This document shows, piece by piece, positions 25,711-37,588 of a stretch of DNA of 64,000 bases. The position numbers and the translations under genes were made by a program. The DNA comes from Rhea pennata. Lineage: Eukaryota; Chordata; Aves; Rheiformes; Rheidae. The notes beneath the pieces were generated by a model. That model saw only the letters and a program-made list of their open reading frames with translations, searched no databases and had not been told where the DNA came from. The stretch lies in the NCBI RefSeq assembly GCF_028389875.1, contig NC_084663.1:122535801-122599800 (forward strand). Direction: 5' to 3'. Each line of letters begins with the position of its first letter. Position 1 is the first letter of the stretch.

Positions 25711-27160
25711 CAACTTGGTATAAAAATGAAGAAAACAAAGACCTTTAGAAACTGGATATGGAAGCACTTTAAAGGGTCACGACCTGATTAGTCTTTGCTG
25801 TAACATTCTAACTCTAACCAGACCTATGGCACTTAATGCTTACTGGCCATGGAAGCACCAGACAATTGTATCAATTCAAATGTACAGTGAAGCTTGTGTC
25901 AGCTAGTTTATATTGCCACTTTAGTATGTTTTGTGTAAGCTATTGGGTTTTTTCCCTTCAATCACATCCTGCTGGTAAAGATGCTTGCTGCAGTTTGTCC
26001 TTTATGTAACTTGAGCAGCCTACAGTTTTGCTGTTTTTAAAAAGCCTGATTTCTGTTCACAAAAAAATTTTCAGGTTGACAAACAGTAAGCCTTGCAACG
26101 TGGCTATAATTGACTTGTGTGTGCCTTTCCAGTCACACGACTGTCTGGTTTTCTGGACTAGGGTAGCCTTCACAATTTCTGAAAAACAAGGTGTGATTCT
26201 GAATCCCATAGCATCTAGAAGATGTCAAAGATATATATATATTTTTTTTTTTCCTGAAGACTTGCTTAATGTCTTCTATGTGTTGGGATATAGGAATTAC
26301 GCTTGCCCCAAGAAATCCTTTAGAACCATACCACATCCCAAGCTATCCAGTTCTGCCATATTTTTTGAAGATCATGGCCCTTGAATTTAAACCAGTGGCT
26401 TGGCATGTGAGTAAATGTAGTGAATGCTCATGGGACCATGTTTTTTCCCTAGTGACTTAAATGGGCAGATGAACATCATATCACATGCATTTTATTATGT
26501 GCTAGCTTGTTTTTTTTTTTTAAACCAAAGTTGTTTTTCCCCATTTCTCCAGCCCTAATTAGTGTTTACTTTTTTTTTTTGGGGGGGGGGCACCTTAATT
26601 CCAGAGTTTTTGAAAGTAAATAATGCCGTTTGAAATTAAATTTACTTCACAAATATGGGAGAAGGATTAAGGTCCTAAAATTCAGTCTCTTCTGGTCCAG
26701 CAAACTGCAGTCATACCATACCAACTGATTATTTATCAGTTGTAAATTTTAATGTACATATGGTTGACTATTTAAATAATGTTACAAATTAACGGATGTA
26801 TTGTCTGTATAAGTTGCACCAAAAATCAAGGATTAAAAAAAATGTGTGTTTTTACGGTGTGAAAGTCACAGCTTGTAAATATGTGTAGTGTTTTAAACCT
26901 TTTCCAGATCTCAAAAGCTCTGTATTTTTGTATATATATATAGGTATTTCTCTGGAATTCACAGATAAAGATGGTGGGAGGAGGGCTAAGAGGAAGAGAG
27001 GAAGTCAGCATGAACTGGTGTATCCAGGAGATTTGTGGCCTCTCTTTAGAAAAATTCTATTCTGAGCCTTAAAGGAATAACAAGAATATTTGCAGTTGAA
27101 TAGATCCTTACTACAACACAGTATAGGGCAACAAAAATAAAAAAATCCAGATCTTTGAAC
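25711..27160 (+). other. TRAPPC10: TRAPPC10 3' UTR (extent inferred)
   Basis: Non-coding AT-rich sequence after the TGA stop. Possible poly(A) signals are ATTAAA at 26832-26837 and AATAAA at 27136-27141. The length implied by the second, about 1.45 kb, is plausible for this gene, but the true 3' end cannot be fixed without transcripts. Within it are a T-run followed by a G-run (26570-26590) and a short TA repeat near 26930-26942. Confidence 0.5.
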
Positions 27161-28600
27161 TCTTTCTCTTTTTGTTTAGCAGCTGCCTGCTTTCTGTTTT
27201 CATGCTTTCTGTATGTTTCAGAATTTAGTCAGTTGGATGATATCATTATCTGACGTCTTGTATTTTTAAGTAATAATTTACAGGTTATTCGAGCCCTGTT
27301 CCAGAAATACAACAAAGCATATAACAACTTGTTCGCTGATGTAATAGAACCCCGTTTTTCTTCTAGCATCAGTAATCCTTGTCATTGAAATCTTGTATTT
27401 AGCTTCCATCTTTTGCATGCCTAAATGCATGGAGGAGGTATTGCTATTAACAGCCTTAACTGAACAAAATTCTTTAATTTTGAGGCGTTCCCTTTCACTG
27501 AGTAGACATGCGTCACATACGTTACGTGGGTTGGTTTGTTTGTTTGTTTTTCTAGATGGCTTATGTTCTTACTTAGTTCTTACCAAAGAAAGAAACTGTT
27601 AGAATTTAATCTGTGATTATTTGGCTTCGTGAGTTTTTAGATGAGTTTCCTTTAAGCATTTAAATGTTCCAATTTTTAAATTGGGGCAAAAATTTCAGTA
27701 TGATATAACACTTAAACAGTCAACCTTTCCTCCCAAAGGCTTAGTCTAATTATTACTGATTAGAGGCCAAACTTATGCATTCATGATGGAAGAAAGAGGT
27801 TGGTTTTAATAGGAAAGTTTGCAGATATAGCATAATTGTGAAACAAAGTGTAAAACGTGTAACTTAATTTCATTATTTATATTTGAAATGTAAATATAAA
27901 AAAGTGTATAAAAAAGTGTAATTTTTGTGAATGTTGCAGTTTTACCTGTGACTGGAAAAATTACAACTTCTGATGTCCTGCTTCCGATATTGTGAGAATT
28001 TAATGTGAGAATGACATTTTCTACTTGCAGTTCTATAATGTTGCATTGTCAGGACGCTCCACAGAGGAAAACTGTCCCATATCAGATATCTGTCAGTAAG
28101 GACAAAAGTATAAAGAAGTGGAGAACTGCTCATTAGACAGGTTTTCAGTAATTGTTTTTCTTTAGCTCAGGTTCTGCTAAATTATAAAGGGAAGAAAAAC
28201 ACTCCAAAAGAATGGTAATTAAATTAAAATCCAAACCCTACATTCATCTAAGTATTTTAAAAATGTAAAGATATCTAAGTTAGACCTGCTAGTTGAAAAC
28301 GTTATCGTTACGCATCTTCTTTCTGTGAAGGAATGCCCTATCTCTGTGGAAATCATAACACTTTATCCTAGAGCAAACCCAAAGCACCATTTAGTGTGAA
28401 TGACTGCTGTGATTCTTTGACTGGAAAAGGTAACAAGTTAGTGACTTTGACACTGCAGGTACTATAATTAATTCCATTTTCATGGTTTACTACTAAATCA
28501 TTTTTCACATTGTTCTGTAAAATACTGTTAGATGACACGCATTGTATTAAGATTGTTTAATGAAATTGTAAGCGTTACGGTTCTAAATATACATGTTTTA
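27161..28600. other. intergenic spacer TRAPPC10-PWP2
   Basis: AT-rich sequence with no recognisable exon, RNA gene or transposable element. A small imperfect structure lies at about 27877-27925: a 9-bp inverted repeat (TTTATATTT/AAATATAAA) followed by two copies of AAAAAAGTGTA. The open frames here are short and not conserved in any way I recognise. Confidence 0.6.
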
Positions 28601-28609
28601 AAAAGAAAC

Positions 28610-29240
28610 CGCACTTCGCTGCTGCCCTTTCTCCCCCTCGCTTGGTGATCACGTTTTGCCCCCTTTCGGCCAAAAAAAAGGGCGGGGGGGGGGGGCGGGC
28701 TCTAGAGGGAAAACGCTGCTCCTCCGCCTTGAGGCCCCGGCAGCCGCCCGCGCATGCGCGGCGCCGCTGCCCGGCCCGGCTGCCGTAGCGGCCGGCGGAA
28801 GGGGCGGGGCGGGTGCGCGCGCGCCGCTCACGTGGGGCGGCAGCGGCGGCAGCGGCAGCCATGAAGCTCGCCTACCGGGTGAGGGCCGCGCGCGCGCCTG
28901 GGGCTGCGGGCCTCTCTGCTGCCCTCCCCCCCGCCACCCCGCACCTTTAACCGTTGCCCTCTTTTTTTTTTTTTTCCCCCCTTTTTCCACTCCTCCCCCG
29001 CGCAGTTCTCCGGCCTGCTGGGCACCGTGTACCGCCGCGGCAACCTCAACTTCACCCGCGATGGCAGCGCCCTCCTCAGCCCCGTCGGGAACAGGATCTC
29101 TATCTTCGACCTGAAGAAGTCAGTGAGCCCCAACGGCTACCCTCTTCCCCCCCCCTTCCCCCCTCCGCCCTCGCGGCGACCTCCTGCCCTCTCCTACCGC
29201 GGTCGGCGGGACAGAAGCACGAGGCTAAATGACAGGCTGG
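28610..29240. promoter_or_regulatory. PWP2: CpG island, PWP2 promoter and first exons
   Basis: Composition changes sharply from AT-rich to strongly GC- and CpG-rich. The island covers the start codon, exon 1, intron 1 and exon 2 of PWP2. Recognisable motifs upstream of the ATG (28861) are a perfect palindromic NRF1 site GCGCATGCGC (28750-28759), a GC box GGGGCGGGGC (28801-28810), alternating GC sequence (28815-28825) and an E-box CACGTG (28829-28834). No TATA box is evident. A 12-G run lies at 28684-28695. The motifs fit a housekeeping ribosome-biogenesis gene under NRF1 and MYC/USF-type control, which is inference. Confidence 0.85.
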
Positions 29241-32200
29241 GCCTCAGCACTGTGTGGTGTGGAGGCGGAGCTGGGAGGGGCTGGCCCTCTCAAGAACCGT
29301 TTGCCTTCCCGAAGTGCCCTGAGAGGTTTCAGACTTAGTGTTAAGAGCTGGATGGAGTTCACCTGTCAGGATAACTGTCAAGAGGTATTGCAGGGTGCTG
29401 ATTTTTCTGTGCACAGGGAAGAATAATGTAAGTGTGTGAAGCAGCATTTTGGAAACACAGTGGAAAAATAGTTCGTAGTTAATTTGGTAGCATTAGTTCC
29501 TTGTGTTCTTAGCTTGCACTGCATCTCATAAATAGGAAAACGTAGATCTGTTATCAGCCTTTTTCTGTAGGCCGTGTTGTGACTGACACTTGTTCTGGAA
29601 TTCTAGTTAGGAGTCTCTCTTGCATACTTAGTGTTTACAGGATTTTGATGGTTGAGTACTTTGATACAGCCTTGAGGGTCGAACATCAAAGTTGATTGAA
29701 TGGCCCTAGAGTAGAAATGAAGCTATACTTCATTGATGATAAAGAATACAACTGTTGTGTCTACCGTCTACATCCTTATACCTTATTTATTTAGTTATTT
29801 ATTTTAATCTGTCTATTTTTATCTCTTTCTTGCAGTAATAGGTGTGAAACACTGCCGTTGGCTGCACGGCATAATATTGTATGTGTGGGGCTCTCTCCAG
29901 ATGGAAGTCTTGCCATACTAATTGATGAAGGTATTTGCATACAGCAGGTATTTGCTTTCTAACAGGTGAAAAATTAAAAAACACCCTGAAGAGGAAAGTC
30001 TGCATTGCCAGGCACTCAATCTTAACAGAAATTAAAAAACACTCTGCTTTAAAAATTGTTAGACTCTTTGAGAAAAGTATCTTTACTTACAGAACCTGAT
30101 TTTTTAAAATGTAACTTAATTATGATGATGTTTTTCTTCTCAGAATTAAGTATGCTATCTTGGAAAGTTTCTGAGAGGGTATTTAACAAGAAGAAAAAGG
30201 TAAACTTGCTGGGGTTCTGCTTTTTGGGGAGAACTGGATAATTTCCATGATCATTTCTCTTCTGCCCTTACAGAGGGAGCTGCCTTGCTTGTCAGTTTAA
30301 TCGGTAAATCCGTGATACATAACTTCCATTTTCATAAGCCAGTGCATAGTGTCTGCTTTTCCCCTGATGGCAAGTAAGTGACATGCACACGTGTTAGAAC
30401 AAACCAACAGAAATTATCTCATAAACTAGTTGTAATTAATCCAAAGACTAACTAGAGAATTATATTTGTTAATTCATTTAGGTGAGATTTCAGACTGGGC
30501 CAGGGCCAATATTTCTGTAAAGCTGATAGGGGAAGAGGAGAGGAGTAGCAAAGCCTGGGAACTAGACCCTGACTGGAAACATGCTTTTCACAGGTGCTCT
30601 CTACAGAGGAAGATTTAGAAACTTAGAACCTTTACTGTACCTGCTAAGTGTTATTCATGTTACGGGGAAGGTGTAAGAGCCTGCTTTGAAACAGTGCTGC
30701 AGAGTTGTGTGAGGGTGCTCACAGCAGTGCAGTTTCACTGCTGATTTGAGTTTGTTTGAAGTTATTTTGCTACTGAAACAAACATCCTTCTCGGAACTGA
30801 GTCTTTGTCGTGTCCCTTGTATTGTGGCTGCATGGTCACTGAGCCAAAATGTAGCAACGTAAATGTTAGACATGACAGAACTATGAGAGGGGGAAAAAGT
30901 GCAGACTGCTTTTTTTGGTACCAGCCCTCAACTTGATTAACATAAGCTGATTGGGTAACCACAGAGCCAGTTTTTGCTTGAATGTTGGAAGTCGGTAGTT
31001 CTCTGTTGTTAGGGAATTACATTGGTAAAAGGGACAGAATAGAGAATTTGGGTAACAAGGATGCGGGGTTCTTTATGTCTGTGAAAGTGGCCAATATATG
31101 GAAGTTAAGACAGGGTGAAATTGCATATCTTATTTTAGATGCTTAAATGTTTCCTTCCATTATATGAATTAGCGTATAAATGTTTTGTAATTTGACCTAA
31201 TTCATTTTACTGAGTTCTATATTTCAGTGTAATACAGTGTGTCTGTAAACTGTATCTGTATTCAAGAAATTGAGAGATAATAGATGCCTGCAAATAATTT
31301 GGGGTTTTTAACTCTCTTAAAAGAAAGTAGTGTTTATTACTTAAGTAACACAAAAACCTCTTTAATATTGCTTTGTTTCATTATATTGCATTGCGTACTG
31401 AACAATTCTTTGTGTTTACAGCTTTATGTGTAATTCTGCCTTTTTTTACCCCGATATAACAGGAAATTTGTGATTACAAAAGACAATGTAGCTCTTATGT
31501 ACCATGCTCCTGGAAGAAAAAGAGAATTTAATGCATTTGTTCTGGACAAAACTTATTACGGTCCATATGATGAAACAACATGTATTGACTGGACTGATGA
31601 TTCCAAGTGAGTTGTTAAACTAAAGCATTACCTACCATTATTTGTTGTTAATATTGTTGTACATATGGTATTGTAGTCTGTTTTCTTTGATCTAAGTTGT
31701 TTTTACTGGCAGTAAAAACTCATTTGATGTTTCCATTTCTCATTGTCTCTTGAATTAAAAAATATTATTAGACTAGGAAGTATAAAAATACACATTCTTT
31801 CTTGAAAATGCCTGGTTATCTATAAAGGAACATATCTTAAGAGCATGAACGTGATTATCTTAATACATTTAATCTAATATACCTCTGTTAGAGTTGCCAA
31901 CTTTAGATTAGAACTCTGTTGTGTGTGAAATTACTTTCTGTTTAAGTGGTAACTGGTGTCTTCATATTCAGCATGTTCTCTGCTCAGTGAGAAGTCTTGC
32001 AAACCAGTGCTCTAATCCAAAGTGCCTTTTCTTTTGTAGATGTTTTGCTGTAGGAAGCAAGGACATGTCAACGTGGGTGTTTGGAGCAGAGCGTTGGGCA
32101 AACTTGATCTATTACTCACTTGGAGGGCATAAGGATGCAATAGTAGCATGTTTTTTTGAAGAGAACAGTCTAGATGTATGTACATAATCATGCTACCTTC

Positions 32201-35200
32201 TTAAAATTTAGTGTTAATATAGTTGTAGCTGTCTGTGTCTTTTATCTGTAGATAAGGATGCTGAGTTTCAGGTTATTATTTTGCTGATATCCCAGAAATT
32301 AGAAAAAAATAAAGGTTGTATCTCTTGACTCATCTAATTTGATCAGGAGTCTACAAATTTAGTTTTAATGCTACTTTTATTGAATATTTGGGAAATTAAA
32401 TGTTAAAGGAAGAGGAGAGTAAGTTTTTCTCTGAAACAATTTTAATTTTAAATGAAAAAAAAATTAGCTGTAATTCAGAAGCTTGTTACCAAATTGGCTT
32501 TTCAGAAATTCTCAGAAAGCAGAGAAGAGTAAATCCAGGAGAAATAAGTTAGTTTTCTAAGTCGGCATCTCTGGATTGTCAGAGGACTAAGTTAAATATC
32601 ATCCTAATAGCATGCAGATTACCCCTTCTACAACTGTATATTCGTTATAGCAGGGCAGCAGGTCAGGAAGCATAGATATTGCATGAACATAGTAGGTTTG
32701 TTTGTTTGTATTCTAGCTGTACACAATTAGCCAGGATGGAGCTCTCTGTGTGTGGCAGTGTGATACAGAGCTGGATGGTTTGAAGCCAATGCCCCCTAAA
32801 GATGAAGCTAAGGAAGAGAATAAACCAAAAGAAGATGAAGAGTTTATTGAAGAACCTCAGGGTGAACAAATTCGTGGAAAAGCCAATCCAAATGAACAAG
32901 AGACTAGAGAGAAGGTTAAATACTCTCGTATTGCAAAGTAAGTGATTTTCATTTTTTCAAAGATAGTTATTATGGATATTATTATATTGGGCTTTTTTCA
33001 CCCTCTGTTACTTTTAAGTGATTTGAAACACTGCCCAGGTTTTAATAATTCACTATAAATACCATTATAAATGGTTTCAGTAGAAGAACCTGTTTATCTT
33101 ACCTTGAGTATATGAAGGGCAATAATCTTCAGTTTCAGAGTAACAACTTAGTATTGCCTAAAGGCTGTTAGTTCTTGCACAGAGATAGATTAACTTCAAG
33201 AGGTGACAGCAGCATTTGTTAGATATGTAATCAGTCTTGGTAACCTGTTTGAAAGTGCCTTTCTGAAGGACCTCCCTGTCTGTTCACATCAAAGCACACA
33301 TATCTTTTAGAGAATAATGGAACAGTTAAGATAGTTGCAATGTTTAGTTTTGCTTGAAGAAGGCTAACTTTCATTGTCTCTTTAGTCAGTGGAGTGAGGG
33401 GGAGATGGGATGCTTTCAAGGGACTGAGGAACTGTTGTGAGCACCTGAGGTTAGGTTTCTGTTCTGTCCCTTTCCATTGACTGGAAAGGAAGCCTAAAGA
33501 AAGTACCTTGCACAGGCTGGAATGAGCCTTTGTGAACATTCCTTTCAGAGAGTAAAGGAATTTGGAATATAAAACAGCTAGGCAATGCTCAGATGCTCTT
33601 CTATTTTACCATCATCTGTTTGTCTAATTTCACTAAAAGCTACAAAGAAACTGAGAAAAACTTCACTGCTAAGCATACAGTATATGACTCTACTTCAAGT
33701 AATTAATCTACAAGAGAACTTAAACATTCAAGCATAAGCATTGAATTTTAAAGCCATGGTTGCTGGTATTAGATGACAAAAAGGGAATCCGCAATGTAAT
33801 TCTTCTGAGGTTAACCTTAAGTGCCTTTCATTGCAAGACATCGGGTGTCACTTCTGATAAATGAGATTACTGCAGCAATTGTAAACATTCAGGGAAGGGA
33901 AAAGAATTAACTTTTCCCTAGCAATGTAAAATATGTATGTTCAGTAATTTCCAGAATTACTCTTTTTAGCTTTATTGTAGGAGACTTTCAAAATACTTGC
34001 TATGTGTTGAAACGTTTCTTTCTCTATTTTTTTGGTGCACAGGTATTTTTTCAATAAAGAGGGTGATTTTAATAACCTGACATCTGCAGCTTATCACAAG
34101 AAAACACACCTTTTAGTCACAGGTTTTGCCTCTGGAATCTTCCACCTCCATGAGCTTCCAGATTTCAGTCTGATCCACTCCTTGAGGTGAGGTGGGGTTT
34201 TTGTTTGGTTGTTTTTTTTGGGGGGGAGGTGTGGAATAAGGTGAGAACACATCCTGTTTAGCAGTGAAGGATGAATATCAGAGTACAAAAATATTTAACA
34301 TCTGTTTAATATCATAATTGCATTTGTGGAAATGCGGAGATGTTCTGGTTCAAGAAAAGCAGCAATTATTGATAGACTTATATAATAAGTGGCAATATAT
34401 GTCATAATAAGTGTCATACAGCTGCAGATAGCTAATTATAGAAAAATGAGGAATGAATAGGAATTCCTGAATATTTGTTGGCCATAGATTTCTTTAAAGC
34501 TTTGGACATTTCACTTTGCTGTCAGTTTCTGTAAAGCAAATAAAAAAAATAGTGAAAATTGTTTATACGTGAAATTACCTGCAAATTTCCTCCAAGCTGA
34601 AAAATGACATGTTTTTTCCATCCTTGTTTGAAGCTAGCTAAGTAATGCATGATTTCCCTTTATGAAAGATAAATTTTTCCTGAATATGAGGAATTTTAAT
34701 CTGTCCTGGCAAGTATTTCTTTATTAGGGATTTAGTTATACTTTCTTCCAACTATACAAGACAGTATTGTTTATTTGATGTCCTTGAATATGAAAAAGGA
34801 TAGAACTTGTTTGCTACTTTTGATTTTACAGAGATGCAGAGAGTCAGTAATCAGAGATCTTGCTTGAAAAGAGGAAATCACATCTAGTTTCTCAAATCTG
34901 AAAACTTTAGGGTTTTAAAGTGCAAGTTTATTGAGTGATTCTTTTAATTTTAGTATTTCAGATCAACGGATATCTTCTGTTTCTATCAACTGTACTGGTG
35001 ACTGGATTGCCTTTGGATGTTCAGGTTTGTGAATTGGTTGGTGTGCATTCATGGAAAAGAATAGAAGTGTTGATGATATGCAAGCATGATTTCCTCTTAC
35101 CCTTCTTGACTCAAATATTTATGTTTTGTTAATACTTTATAGTTTCATCTCAGTAGTATCAGAATACAGTAAAGCATATATCCTTGGTGAATTTTTCCTC

Positions 35201-37555
35201 ACAGAAGTCATGTGATCCAGGGAAGTACTTTGTTGATAAGAAATAAAAGAAAAAGGAAATGATTATTCTGAAATCATACATGAAATCTCTAGCAGATTGG
35301 ATAAAGGCCATATCCTTTGAATATGACTCTATCCTTAGCGTAGTGTATAATATGCTTTCATTCTGTGCACAGTTTCTCTTCCCTGGTTGCTGCTGCTTGT
35401 ATATGGCATTTTACAAAGTAAGCATTTCTATTCCAGCCCAGTCCAAAATGGTTGGCATAGCAACCAAGACTGTGCTTTTATATGCAGTCTTGTTTCTCTT
35501 TTAGCTCATGTATTTAAAATAAGGTAAAAAGGAAGAATCTAACATCTCCTTTATAACCCTCAGGCTTTCTGTCCTTCATTTCTCAAGTTCAAGGGCTATT
35601 GGGTATTCAGTGCAGTAACCAGCTAGTAAGGCCGTTGACAGTCAGATCAGTTACATTGTCTTAAAAATGAAATCAGGCTTTAAATTACTCATCTGTTACT
35701 ATCTTTGAAATACAGTTTTGATATACATTAAATATTTTAGGTTAAAAATAAGTTATGTGAAAATCAAGCTCTGTTTCTGACATATCTGGGTTTGACTGCT
35801 TATCAGCATGTGTCTGTTTGCTAGCAAAGCCATTTAATAGCATTGCTGTTGTAGAATTGAGGATTTAAAAGTCAAGTGACAACTCATTGTTGAGGAAAGT
35901 GTTAACTTGAACTTTAAAAGAAAATTATTAAGTTTGATTAGGTTGCATAGTGCGATCTGTCTAAACCAACCTTTGTTGTGTTGCATGCAAGCATGTATTT
36001 TGTGGCCTGTTATTTCCTGGATTCCATCACTGGATTAATAATTTTGGATAATTTGCGTTTACAGGTCTGGGTCAGCTCCTGGTGTGGGAATGGCAAAGCG
36101 AATCATATGTGTTGAAGCAGCAGGGCCATTTCAACAGCATGGTCTCATTAGCGTATTCTCCAGACGGACAGTACATAGTAACTGGAGGGGATGATGGGAA
36201 AGTAAGTGAGACAATATTATTGAAATGTGAGCTGAAGTCTTAAAAACACAGAAAACTGCTTGAATTTCCATTCTATGCAGAGAGCTCTGTTATGGTAACT
36301 GATACGAATTTTTATAAAGTTTGTTCTCACTGTTCTTAATTTTTTATTTATTTTTCTCTACAGCGTGTGTATTTTGACTTATTATTGGTATCCTTTGCGG
36401 ACTGCGTTGCTTACACTGTCTTGCAGATAATTTTTAATGACTGCAGTGACCATAAATACAGAAAAATTTTAATTCATTATGTTTATTTACATGCTTGTAT
36501 TAGTTCCATCATATATCAAGATGTGTGAAGTTCACTCACCCAGATTCAGCCCTTTTGGTATTTGGTTTTAGTGTGAAATTCTTGAGTTCTTTATAAAGTG
36601 CAATATTTATAAACATTTTTTCTGCTTTTTTACTGTTGCAGAAGTTTGTTATTTAACAGAAAAGTTAGCTTCTCATGGGTGACTTGTCTTGAAATGATAA
36701 TTAGGCATACCGCTACTGTTTTTATTCTGAAAGAAGATCTATTATAGAGCAATGTCGAGATCTCTTGGAACATAAATGTAACAAATATATGATATCTTCT
36801 AACATCCAGTTTTGATGGGAAAGAAAAAAGACTTGCTGTTTCATAGTTTTTCCCATTCAGATTTGAAATTGGCCAAAACCCAGAATTCTGAAACTAGATA
36901 GCTAAACTCTGAACTTTTTTTTTTTTTTTTTTTTTTTTTTTAATGAAAAACCATTGAAACAATATTTCCATTTGAACTTTTCAAAAGACGTCACAGTTGG
37001 TTTTAACTCTAAGCATCTTAGCTATGGACAATCCAAAGTTTGGGAGCCTGACATGTCCACCAAGTGCTGTAGTGCTATAATTTTCCTTTAAAAGTAACTT
37101 TGTTTCAAAAATATTTATGATCATTTCCAGTCTGATTTTTATGATGTATATGTGTCTTTAGGGGGTTGATGATAAAATGTGGCTTTTTGTGCTGCTTGTA
37201 CAAAATTCCTGCTGATTGAATTGACAGTCCTGTTTCAGAGCAATACAGAAAAACTAGCTTTTGAATTTTAGAAGAACAAAGCTATTGTGGAATTTTAGGG
37301 CTAACTTTTCTTTACTCCTCTCTGCTACCTTTTCCATACTTCCTTTCTAAATTTCTGATGCAGATTCTAAGAAGGCTTTTCTTGTCTCTCTTGCAGGTGA
37401 AAGTGTGGAACACTTCCAGCAGCTTTTGCTTTGTCACTTTTACAGAACATACCAGTGGCATAACTGCTGTAACTTTTACTTCCAGTGGTTATGTCATTTT
37501 GAGTGCTTCCCTAGATGGAACGGTGCGGGCCTTTGATCTACACAGGTAACTCTTA

Positions 37556-37588
<33 letters not shown>

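Noticed and set aside
28575-29133. Several 90-150-residue open frames on both strands around the PWP2 start
   Set aside because: They are products of GC-rich composition overlapping exon 1, intron 1 and exon 2, with Pro/Arg/Ala-rich low-complexity translations.
37160-37218. TGATGA followed by CTGA in a PWP2 intron, considered as a C/D-box snoRNA
   Set aside because: The base before TGATGA is not a purine, there is no terminal stem, and the spacing is short. No convincing C/D or H/ACA snoRNA was found in the PWP2 introns.
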